This document shows positions 40,425-50,200 of a DNA stretch of 64,000 nucleotides, piece by piece; position 1 is the first letter of the stretch; each line of letters opens with the position of its first letter. Source of the stretch: Bin80 sp026708685. Its GTDB lineage: Bacteria > Bacteroidota > Rhodothermia > Rhodothermales > Bin80. Below the pieces are notes generated by a model. That model had not been told where the DNA came from. It was given only the letters and a program-made list of their open reading frames with translations, and made no database searches. The stretch is from NCBI GenBank assembly GCA_965200955.1, contig OZ241742.1:2852001-2916000 (forward strand). Reading direction: 5' to 3'. A program made the position numbers and the translations under genes.

Positions 40425-40665
40425 TGATGTGATCCTATATAGGAGTATCTGTATCCAATCATTCCAATGTCCATGAGATTACATTTCACATCAGACTGTC
40501 AGCTCTTTCATAGATACTCTGTTGTTATGATCTTATGCTCTCTTTGAAACCTTTTAGTGGAAACTCTGTGAATCTGTTACTCCCATACTCCCACAACAAA
40601 ATTTTTACCTTGTGTGATCATTTTGTATTATTCACTCACTTAAACGATTCTTTTATCTCTCTAAT
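40425..40665. other. Spacer between receptor and T9SS protein
   Basis: About 240 bp, AT-rich, no gene. May carry a second promoter for the downstream gene; no 11-bp TTAACA repeats were seen here. Confidence 0.4.
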
Positions 40666-42429
40666 ATGATTTCCTTACTACCACGTGTTTTTTTCGTTAC
40701 ACTTCTCTTTACATTTTCTGTATTGGAAGTTGTAGCTCAATTTGATGATGTTGAATCTCGCCCAACGGTGCGAGTAACCGATGATTCCATCAATCCAGCT
40801 GACACGGTTCAGTGGACTTCTGAGAATGTATATATCCTTGACGGACTTGTGATCGTAGAAGATGGTGCCCAGCTTCGTATTGACGCGGGAACTGTTATAA
40901 AAGCAGAAGACGGTACAGGATCGGATGCCTCTGCACTGGTCGTAGCCCGTGGTGGAAAAATCTTCGCTGAGGGAACATCAACTCAACCCATCATTTTTAC
41001 ATCCGTTCAAGACAACATCTCTACTGATGATCTTCTGACCTATGAAGATCGTGGTCTATGGGGTGGTGTGATCGTTTTAGGTAGAGCCAAGACCAATAAC
41101 CCTGGTGATGCTGGAGGCGACTACTTAGAAATTGAAGGAGTCAATGAACTCGTTCCTGATGGTGATATCCGTGCAGAATATGGAGGTACCGATGATACCG
41201 ACAATTCGGGGATCATCCGTTATGTATCCATCCGCCACACTGGAATCAATATTGGCGAGTCGGATGGCAATGAAATTCAAGGACTCACTTTAGGGGGTGT
41301 TGGCTCTCAAACCATCCTAGAACATATAGAGGTCTACGCAAGTGGAGATGACGGCGTGGAATTCTTCGGTGGAACCGTGAACCTGAAATACTTTGTGAGT
41401 GTCTTTAATTCGGATGATGCCATTGACTGGGATGAGGGTTGGTGCGGTAAAGGGCAATTCTGGTTTGTCTTACAAGCACCTGATCAAGCGGGTGCTGCCG
41501 CTGAACAGGATGGTGCGGGCGGCGATGAATTTCATCAACCCTATGCGATTCCTCGTATCTATAATGCAACCTATGTAGGTGCTGGCTCAACCGCCTCGCC
41601 TGAATCGGATCGAGGAGAAATGCTTATGTTCCGAGATAACTCTGGTGGATTTTATCATAACTCCATTTTTACACAGTTTAACACAGATAAAGGAGGATAT
41701 GCCATTCAGATTGAAGATATTGATAATACGGGTTCCAAAACTGAGGACAGTCGGCAGCGCTTTGATGCAGAAGACCTTGCATTGACCCACAATATCTGGT
41801 GGGACTTCGGAGCAGGTGATGAGCCTCCTTCATGGATTGCAGGCGATGATCAGTTGTTTCGGGAGCAAGTATTGGATTATTTGATCCAAAATAATAATTT
41901 TGTAGAAGATCCACGTCTTCGTGGAATTGAGCGCGAAATGCGGGGAACGGGAACACTTGATCCTAGACCACAAACCGGAAGTCCTGCATTCACGAATGAA
42001 CGGGCCATCATCCCAGCCGATGACCGATTCTTTGTTACCACCAATCATATTGGTGCCTTTGGCCAGGAAAACTGGCTCACTGGATGGACCGCTCTAGATG
42101 CACTTGGATATGTCAGTAACACTGCAACATCCATTGAAAACTACAACTCTGACGAAATTCCGTCAGGGATTGAACTGAGTCAGAACTATCCAAACCCCTT
42201 CAACCCAAGCACGATGATTGAATTTGCTTTGGATCAGACTCAACATGTCTCCCTTTCGGTCTATGATCTTTCTGGCAGACAGGTCGCATTACTGATCAAT
42301 GATGCTCCCAAAGTAGCCGGTACCTATCGGGTTTCATTTGATGGTCGTCAACTTGGAAGCGGATTGTACATCTATCAATTAAGAACTGAACATCAGGTTT
42401 ACACTCGGAAAATGATGTTAGTTAAGTAG
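40666..42429 (+). CDS. Secreted protein with T9SS type A sorting domain
   Basis: 587 residues. Signal peptide (FFVTLLFTFSVLEVVAQ). The body resembles a right-handed beta-helix or fibre: VYILDGLVIVEDGAQLRI, GTVIKAEDGTG, and later VSIRHTGINIG with LEHIEVYASGDDGVEFFGG. The last 85 residues form a T9SS type A sorting domain: LSQNYPNPFNPSTMIEF, VYDLSGRQV, then GLYIYQL and RKMMLVK. It is exported and anchored or released by the type IX system. It follows the TonB receptor, so it may be the surface partner that captures or processes the ligand. No catalytic motif was identified. Confidence 0.85.
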   Translation: MISLLPRVFFVTLLFTFSVLEVVAQFDDVESRPTVRVTDDSINPADTVQWTSENVYILDGLVIVEDGAQLRIDAGTVIKAEDGTGSDASALVVARGGKIFAEGTSTQPIIFTSVQDNISTDDLLTYEDRGLWGGVIVLGRAKTNNPGDAGGDYLEIEGVNELVPDGDIRAEYGGTDDTDNSGIIRYVSIRHTGINIGESDGNEIQGLTLGGVGSQTILEHIEVYASGDDGVEFFGGTVNLKYFVSVFNSDDAIDWDEGWCGKGQFWFVLQAPDQAGAAAEQDGAGGDEFHQPYAIPRIYNATYVGAGSTASPESDRGEMLMFRDNSGGFYHNSIFTQFNTDKGGYAIQIEDIDNTGSKTEDSRQRFDAEDLALTHNIWWDFGAGDEPPSWIAGDDQLFREQVLDYLIQNNNFVEDPRLRGIEREMRGTGTLDPRPQTGSPAFTNERAIIPADDRFFVTTNHIGAFGQENWLTGWTALDALGYVSNTATSIENYNSDEIPSGIELSQNYPNPFNPSTMIEFALDQTQHVSLSVYDLSGRQVALLINDAPKVAGTYRVSFDGRQLGSGLYIYQLRTEHQVYTRKMMLVK

Positions 42430-42449
42430 ATAAACCTCCTTGCTTTTCA

Positions 42450-42481
42450 GACGGTGGGATCACTGCGGAGATCCCACCGTC
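42450..42481 (+). terminator. Strong hairpin between T9SS protein and symporter
   Basis: GACGGTGGGATC and its exact complement GATCCCACCGTC flank an 8-nt loop, a 12-bp GC-rich stem. There is no clear U-run, only CTCTATT, so it may be a terminator, an attenuator or an mRNA-stability element. It lies 20 bp after the stop and 17 bp before the symporter start. Confidence 0.65.
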
Positions 42482-42497
42482 TCTATTGAAGTTCCTT

Positions 42498-43649
42498 ATG
42501 ACCAACCCAAGCCAAGATCAGATTCAGGGCATTCGTCGCTATGCGGTCCTCTTGCCTTTAGTTGGGCTCCTTGGAGTTCTGTTCTGTTTCTTTGTAAGTC
42601 TTGAGCTCATGGGGGTCTCCATGAAGCTACTTGGCAAAGGATTTGCTACTCAGCTGATTGAAACCACTAGTAATCCCTTTGTCGCATTATTCATTGGCAT
42701 CCTTGCCACCTCTTTGGTTCAAAGCTCTTCCACAGTGACCTCTCTTGCTGTATCTGCTGTAGCCGGTGGTGGACTTACCATTGCTGGGGCGATTCCGATT
42801 GTGCTCGGTGCCAATGTAGGAACGAGTGTGACCAATACGATCGTTTCGTTGGGGCATGTTGCTCGTAAGGACGAGTTTGGACGTGCGATGGGAGCTGCAA
42901 CGGTTCATGATTTTTTCAACTTACTGGCGGTTACAATCTTTTTTCCCTTGGAATTGATCTTTGGATTTTTATCCACATCTTCGGCCGCCCTAACTCGGGG
43001 AGTTACGGGGGTCGGGGGTGCAGAACTGTTTGATTTTGTTGGAAATCTGACAGGCCCTGTCGTTGATGGCTTGGTCCGATTGTTGCAAAATTCTGGAGCA
43101 CTGGTTCTGATTCTTGGTGTTTTGCTCTTGTTTTTGTCTCTTCGTTATCTGGTTGTGTTGCTACGATCTTTATTTCTTGGTCGGTCGGAGCGTCTCATTA
43201 ATAAATACTTATTTGGCCCTGCCCCTCTTGCCTTAGCCTTTGGGACCCTCGTTACGATCATGGTTCAAAGTTCATCGATTACGACCTCCATTACGGTTCC
43301 ACTCGTTGGTGCTGGCATCGTTACGGTGACGCAAATTTTCCCATTTGTGTTGGGTGCTAATATTGGAACGACCATTACCGCCCTGCTTGCTGCTCTGGTC
43401 TTGTCCAGCGGAGGGGATTCGCTTGGTATTGCGGCACTTCAAGTAGCACTAGCACATCTTATTTTTAACTGTTGCGGTGTTCTGGCCTTTCTGCCCATTC
43501 AATCACTACGAAGAATCCCAGTGGCCATGGCCGAGTTTTTGGGAGTACTCGTTGTTAAAAACCGTGCGTGGGCAGCCGTTTACCTTGGTTGCATTTTCTT
43601 TGTGATTCCATTGGCTATCATCCTTCTCACGCGTAGTCTTGGTTATTGA
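42498..43649 (+). CDS. Na/phosphate symporter (NptA/PhoU-less Na/Pi-II type)
   Basis: 383 residues from ATG 42498 (MTNPSQDQ); the frame is open from a TTG at 42486. It has two inverted Na/Pi-cotransporter repeats, each with a QSSS motif: ATSLVQSSSTVTSLAV near the N-terminus and TIMVQSSSITTSITVP in the second half. Each is followed by a GANVGTS or GANIGTT loop. About 8-10 membrane segments. It imports phosphate with sodium at the inner membrane. Position behind the receptor and T9SS protein and near ppk1 points to phosphate acquisition. Confidence 0.9.
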   Translation: MTNPSQDQIQGIRRYAVLLPLVGLLGVLFCFFVSLELMGVSMKLLGKGFATQLIETTSNPFVALFIGILATSLVQSSSTVTSLAVSAVAGGGLTIAGAIPIVLGANVGTSVTNTIVSLGHVARKDEFGRAMGAATVHDFFNLLAVTIFFPLELIFGFLSTSSAALTRGVTGVGGAELFDFVGNLTGPVVDGLVRLLQNSGALVLILGVLLLFLSLRYLVVLLRSLFLGRSERLINKYLFGPAPLALAFGTLVTIMVQSSSITTSITVPLVGAGIVTVTQIFPFVLGANIGTTITALLAALVLSSGGDSLGIAALQVALAHLIFNCCGVLAFLPIQSLRRIPVAMAEFLGVLVVKNRAWAAVYLGCIFFVIPLAIILLTRSLGY

Positions 43650-43928
43650 AATATCTCAAGGTGACCTATTTTCTATCAGAAAAACTCCAACATTTCATTG
43701 ATGACCCACATATCATTTTTCCAATGGAAATGTTCTATCAACATTGTTACAACTCATTAGATGTTTCTATTCTTGTTTGATGAACGATAACGATGATCTT
43801 TTTCAAAGAATAACCCTACTGTATGAAATGATAACTGTGGAATGATTAATTTGTACAACATGTCAATCATGAACTCTCTGAACAAGTTCATCATCTTCCT
43901 CTGATCTATCTCCACCGTGGGGTGACTC

Positions 43929-46820
43929 ATGGCTATCAATTCTGAACGAACCGTCAATACCGTACTTGCACACTGCTTGAGGAGTCGCCTTCCCAACTGG
44001 GATGTAGGAGCGGAGCAGACCAATGTGTTGGTGGAGAAAAAGAGACAGCCCGATTTGGTTGTCTCACATGTCGGTGGACTGACTGTTATTCTTGAGACCG
44101 AATTCTCCCCCGCTTCAACCGTTGAAGCAGATACCATCCAACGTATTGGACAGATCATCCGTAGCACTGGTGAACCAGTAGAACAGTGTATGGCAGTCAA
44201 GTTACCCATTCATTTACGTAAGACCGATCAAAAACATCTTGATTCTGCTGTACAGGATGCTCAATATTTCTATGCCGTATTTACCGACAACCAACATGAT
44301 GACTTGAATGACCGCATCCATAGATGGCCTAAAAGCGACTGGCTCAAAGGCGGATTGGATGATCTGGCCAACTGTGTTGAAACGGTTGCACTGTCTGAAC
44401 GCCGAGTAGCACAAGGGGTCGAAATTCTTGAAGAGCGAGTCCGTCAAGCCGCAGGGTATCTTGAATATCATGCTCCCAAGTATATTCTGGGTCATCTCGC
44501 AGAAAATCTTCAGCAACAACAAGGAGAGCAGACTACGCGAATGGCCATGGCGATTTTAGCGAACGCCGTAATCTTTCATATGCGCTTAGCACGTATCCAT
44601 CCCGAAGTTGCTCCTCTCAACAGCTGTAAAGGCGAACTTGGAGGATTTATTAAGTCCAATGTGATTGATTGCTGGAAAGCGATCCTGAAGATTAACTATT
44701 GGCCCATCTTTAGTTTGGCATCTGAATTATTGCGTCTTCTACCAGAAGTAGACGCTCATAAAGTCATTTTTCGTCTTGATAAGATGGCAAACGAATTACA
44801 GAATTATGGGGTTGCAGATATTCAAGATCTATCGGGGCGTATGTTTCAGCAGTTGATCTCGGATCGTAAATTCCTTGCTACTTTTTATACGCTTCCCCCT
44901 TCTGCTACTCTTCTGGCGGAGTTGGCCGTATCACGAATTGATATGGACTGGTCATCTCCCAAGAAAATCACTTCACTGAAAGCCGCAGATTTAGCATGTG
45001 GGACTGGTGCTCTTCTTGGTGCAGTCTATCACGCATTCTCGGCACGCTATCGGCGAAGGGGTGGTGATGATAGTAAACTGCATTCATACATGATGGAACG
45101 CGTCTTAACTGGTGCTGACATCATGCCGTCGGCAGTCCATTTGACGGCTGCAACATTATCGGGTATGCATCCTGAGCAACCGTATGGACACACCCGAATC
45201 ATTAACATGCCGTACGGAGAACATCACGATGGAAACGGAGTCTCAATTGGTTCTTTAGATCTGATGGATGCAGATCAAACGCGTGCAATCTTTGGTACAG
45301 GACGGAAAGCATTAACAGGAAATGGATCTCAAAGTGACGAAGATGAAGGGGCAGTCGTTGAAGTACCCCATGGATCCATGGACTTGGTGATCATGAATCC
45401 CCCCTTTACTCGTCCCACGAATCACGAGGCCACTGAGGTGCCAATTCCATCATTTGCAGGGTTTAGTACAAAGAAAGAAGAACAAACGAAGATGTCTGAA
45501 CGCCTGAAAGAAATCCGAAAAAATTTAACTGATCCAGCTGGACATGGTAACGCAGGACTTGCATCAAATTTTATTGATCTAGCACATACAAAACTTCGAC
45601 CGGGGGGGATATTAGCTTTGGTATTACCCGCAACATTCATGCAGGGAACATCTTGGGAAAATGCCCGATATTTACTAGACCGCTATTATCAAGATACTCT
45701 CGTGGTTGGCATTGCAACAGATGGTAATACCGATAGAGCTTTTTCAGCAGACACAGGCATGGCAGAAATCTTACTGGTTGCAACTCGTAAACAAGACAAT
45801 GGCATGGATGAAGATAACTCTGTTGTGGTGAATATACTCCGAAGACCCCGTACTCATTTGGAGGCCTTGACGCTATCCCTTAGAATTGAGCAGACTCGAA
45901 GAGAAACTAAACAAGAGTCTGGCAAATTTAGATTCACAGCAAAGCAGAATGCTGGTAATTTCTTTCGCACCAAAGACTGGTCAGGGCTTGGAATCATTGA
46001 ATCTTCTTTGGTGTTTTGTATGAACTCACTTCAGCATGGAAACCTATTCCTTCCCAGAATGAAATCTCCGGTTAGCGTACCTATCAGCAGACTTGATCAA
46101 CTTGGCCGTCGAGGTTTTCTACATCGCGATATTAATGGACTTACAAGTAAGGGAGAACCAAGAGGCCCCTTTGATCTTGAGTCTGCTTCCCCTACTCCAG
46201 AGTTCCCAATTCTTTGGGGACATGATGCGAATCGGGAGCGAAAAATGATTGTTACACCCGACCAACAAGGTGCCATCAGAACAGGTTTACGGCAGCAGGC
46301 AGTTGAATTATGGGAACAGGGTGCATCACGGTTACATTACAGTCTCGGCTTTCAGATCAATTCGCAGTCACTTGCTGCGTGTTTTACCAATCAAAAGTCA
46401 CTTGGCGGACAGGCTTGGCCAAATTTTATTACGGATGAGAGATGGGAAGTTCCTCTGGTACTATGGGCCAACACAACACTTGGCTTGATCTCTTCTTGGT
46501 GGACAGGTACTAGGCAACAGCAGGGACGCTCTATTCTTACGATCACGCTATTGAACCAGCTTGTTAGTCTTGATCCAAAAAAACTTACCAATAATCAACT
46601 GGCTCAATGTAAACAGATTTTTCAAGATTTCAGTGATAAAGACTTTTTACCAGCTAATGAAGCCTACAGGGATCATGTACGAATTGAACTTGATCATGCT
46701 ATTTTGGTGACGATGTTAGGTTTAGATCAAGATGTACTTGAAAATCTTGCAATCCTACGGAGGCAATGGTGTCACGAACCGAGTGTGCATGGCAGAAAAC
46801 CCACGCGACCCTCCTCATGA
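43929..46820 (+). CDS. N-6 adenine methylase-type fusion protein, mosaic family member 1
   Basis: 963 residues. The N-terminal 120 residues resemble a PD-(D/E)XK nuclease fold but read PDLVV...ETEF (Asp42, Glu56, Glu58), with Glu where the usual Lys stands. A helical middle follows. The gamma-class methylase core has motif I ADLACGTGALLG (about 353) and motif IV MNPPFTRP (about 489). The region from about 610 to 870 differs from the paralogues and is probably the target-recognition domain. The last 90 residues are conserved again (LPANEAYRD, WCHEPSVHG). This layout resembles type IIG/IIL enzymes and is predicted to methylate adenine. Start ATG 43929. A G7 run at 45602-45608 encodes PGG. It stands alone, separated from members 2-4 by a surface-protein gene. 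Confidence 0.85.
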   Translation: MAINSERTVNTVLAHCLRSRLPNWDVGAEQTNVLVEKKRQPDLVVSHVGGLTVILETEFSPASTVEADTIQRIGQIIRSTGEPVEQCMAVKLPIHLRKTDQKHLDSAVQDAQYFYAVFTDNQHDDLNDRIHRWPKSDWLKGGLDDLANCVETVALSERRVAQGVEILEERVRQAAGYLEYHAPKYILGHLAENLQQQQGEQTTRMAMAILANAVIFHMRLARIHPEVAPLNSCKGELGGFIKSNVIDCWKAILKINYWPIFSLASELLRLLPEVDAHKVIFRLDKMANELQNYGVADIQDLSGRMFQQLISDRKFLATFYTLPPSATLLAELAVSRIDMDWSSPKKITSLKAADLACGTGALLGAVYHAFSARYRRRGGDDSKLHSYMMERVLTGADIMPSAVHLTAATLSGMHPEQPYGHTRIINMPYGEHHDGNGVSIGSLDLMDADQTRAIFGTGRKALTGNGSQSDEDEGAVVEVPHGSMDLVIMNPPFTRPTNHEATEVPIPSFAGFSTKKEEQTKMSERLKEIRKNLTDPAGHGNAGLASNFIDLAHTKLRPGGILALVLPATFMQGTSWENARYLLDRYYQDTLVVGIATDGNTDRAFSADTGMAEILLVATRKQDNGMDEDNSVVVNILRRPRTHLEALTLSLRIEQTRRETKQESGKFRFTAKQNAGNFFRTKDWSGLGIIESSLVFCMNSLQHGNLFLPRMKSPVSVPISRLDQLGRRGFLHRDINGLTSKGEPRGPFDLESASPTPEFPILWGHDANRERKMIVTPDQQGAIRTGLRQQAVELWEQGASRLHYSLGFQINSQSLAACFTNQKSLGGQAWPNFITDERWEVPLVLWANTTLGLISSWWTGTRQQQGRSILTITLLNQLVSLDPKKLTNNQLAQCKQIFQDFSDKDFLPANEAYRDHVRIELDHAILVTMLGLDQDVLENLAILRRQWCHEPSVHGRKPTRPSS

Positions 46821-47290
46821 TTACTTAACGGTTCATGATTCTTCTTGAATCCAACTCTAAAGTGACACCTAACTAACATGGGGATCATAGATCGCATAAC
46901 ACTATAAGAAGACTAATTACGAGAGAATTCTTCTTATTGCTGTGCTTTGATCAACGACCATCGGAGTTGGAGCCTTCACCCCCAATGGATGATCTATGCA
47001 TTCCAGATTTAATCATGAGCTCATCCCATCATAATGATCAGCCAAAGGAAATCAAAGTCAACCATGATTTATGTCCACCTCCGCTCTACCGTCTACAATC
47101 TCAAAATCATTCTCTTTATCAGATTGATCCAATTAATATCTTCGCATCTATGGATCAGTTTGATGCGTCGACAGAGATACACCCAAGACACTGAATATCC
47201 TTTAGGTAAATCGCTATCATTGATCATAGATTCCTTGATCTTGTTCGGATCTGTTCAATGAAACATAGAGTTCTGCAATGCTGCTGTTGG
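46821..47290. other. Convergent intergenic region
   Basis: About 470 bp between the methylase-type gene and the surface protein. An ATAAGAAGA...TCTTCTTAT inverted repeat with a 16-nt loop at about 46905-46939 could be a weak terminator. Short ORFs here are not supported. Confidence 0.4.
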
Positions 47291-50200
47291 TTATTTGACA
47301 CGCATCATTTTTCCAGTGGAAATGGTTTGATCCGTCTCCGTAGAGACAACCACTCTGTAAAAATAGACCCCTGAAGGCCAAGAGGAGGTGTTGATTTCGT
47401 GTAGATGTCTTTCCCCTGCTTCTGCATTGAATACTATTTCCTGATAGGTCATGCGTCCCAAAATGTCCACCACTTGAATCTCCACATTCGCAGCATCGGT
47501 TAGATTCAACCACAGATGGGTTTGATCAAGGAAGGGATTGGGATAATTACCGACGGCAAATTCAATGTCCTCAAGAGGTAGATCTTCGACTGATGTAACC
47601 TTATCTGGGAAATACACCTTCCCATCCTGCCAGACTCCCATCAGATTCAACCCCTGTCCTGCCGATTGACCACTCCCAGAAAGAATCAAAACACCTTTCT
47701 GTTGTGAAGATTCAGACCAATTAATGGAAAATACTTCTATCACGGAATCATGCTTGTTTGAACCTCCATTAACGGCCAAATTAAACTGCCGTTGGGGAAG
47801 CAAAATATCAGATGTCGCATCACTGTACATCAGGTTTTCTGTGACCACTTCAATCACATCATTATTCGCATCGGGGTCAAGAATTTCAATACGGATCTGA
47901 CCTAAATCAGGAGCACTGTGGACGATGTGAACGGAAATAGAATCCTCAGGAATGGCGGTATCCATTTGACTGTCGGTGATTTCAACAGTGGAAATATCAC
48001 CTGTGTCTTGTCCATGCAAAACGATATGATAGTCCTGATCCGATTCCAGATCAATCTCTTCAGTGTACAATGGACTCGAATTGTCTGGAGCATCTGAAGC
48101 AACCACATCCATTTTCATGGTTCCTATCTCTATGTCATGCGATGAAGCGGATTGAAACGAAAAGTTATCTACAATGAGACTATCGCCTACATATAAGTCA
48201 ACTTGTGTCCCAATAATATTCTGAGAGAATACAACCGACACCATCTCAATGTCATTGTCCTGAATCGTCAATGTGATTGATGTGGTGGCACCTGGCAGAA
48301 TCATATCTGGGAGATCACCAAAACTGATGTCCAGAACTTCATTGTCAAAGTCATCATCTTCGTTGGTAACTACTTCAATGGTACCCGATACCTGATTTGC
48401 ATTGATCACAATAGAGGTTACAGGTTCGTAATCAGATGATTCCGCCGAATCATTGGTGAATACAATCGGTACTGTAACCGAAGAACCTGTGATTGCCTCT
48501 GAAAGTGCTACGGTAATAGTTGCAGACTCACCCTCGCTCACTGGATTTGGATTGACGGAAAGGTTCACCGTTGGTTTGCCAACATCATCATCTAAAACAG
48601 TAACAGACACGGATGCGGTTGTACCATCGTAGCCTCCACCGCTCCCCGTTAAAGTGAGGGTTTCAATCTCGTTAATGGTGTTGAAATCCTGATCGGCAGA
48701 CACAGTAACCGTCTGAGGTTGATTGTAATTTTGACTTGTGAATGTAAGCGTTGAGGGAGTGCGTTCTAAGGTGGAGGCTGTAAACGCAGACATGGACACT
48801 TCCACATCTGCCGACGGAATCGTACCCAGAGAAACATCAAAGCTAGCACTTGAACCCTCATCCACCTCCACGGTTGATCCACTTAAAACGATCTCAGGTA
48901 CGTCATCATCAACAACAGTAATCGTAATTTCCAGTGATGCAACTTGATCATAACCACCGCCGCTTGCAGTGAGTTGAATTGACTCTGATTCATCAATATC
49001 ATTATCATCATGACTGGCCGTAATCGTCACCTCCTGAGCATTATCATAATTTGATGTAGAGAAGGTCAGACTTGTTAGATCCCGCGTCAAACTGGAAGTT
49101 GAAAATGCGGAAATTACTACCTCCACATCACCTGATGGTTGTGCGCCGAGAGATACCTCAAAGGTTGCACTAGATCCTTCATCAATGGACAAGGTGGTTG
49201 GACCAACGATCGATGCACCTGCGATTTCATCATCCAACACGGTCACCTCTACACCAACCGATTCAACAGAATCATAGTTTGCCCCAGAAGCCGTATTTGT
49301 CAGAGTGACAACATCATTGGAAGCATCATTATCTTCGCCTGCAGTGACCGTCACGGTTTGAGCATCATCCCAGTTTGAAGTGGTAAAGGTCAATGTACCT
49401 TGATCTCCACTGGTATTTGCATCTGTGTCCATGGTCACATCTCCAGATGCACCACTGACCGTCACGGTGACATCCCCCGTTGGTTGGGTTGCAAGTTGGA
49501 CCGTATAAGTTGCATTTGCACCCTCACTGACATTCAGAGATGTAGGAATGATCATCAACCCTGGCTCATCATTGTCTACTACACTTATATTGATCGTCTC
49601 TTCCACGGACGCATAATCGGCACCAGAAGCTGTATGGGTCAGGGTAATATCATGATTGGATTCATCATCATCTTCCAGAGCACTGATTGTAATGGTTTGA
49701 GCAGTACTCCAATCTGAGGAAGAAAATGTCAATGAGGATTGATTTCCAGATGTCGTATTATCGGTATCAATCGAAACGACACCTGAACCACCGGTAACAT
49801 CAATGGTCACTGTTCCTGAAGGTTCAGTGAGGAGATTGATCGTGTAAGTTTCATTGGTTCCTTCAAGTAATGTGATGGATGTAGGAAGCACCTCCAACTC
49901 TGGATCATCATCATCTACCACATTCACATTGACATTTTCGGTAACAGACCCAAAGTTCCCCCCACTTGCAGTATGACCGATGATGACCCGATCGTCCGAG
50001 GCATCATCGTCCTGTCCAGCTCGCACCGTAACCGTTTGGGGTTGATTCCAGCTCGTTGTTGTAAATGTGAGGTTCGTACTGGGGTTCACAGTCACATCAG
50101 GGGAATTGCTAAGAACAGCCACTGAAACAGTCGCGGAGGGTTGAGAATTAAGGCGTACACTGTACATAGTACTGCTTCCTTCCTGTACACTTAATTGCGT

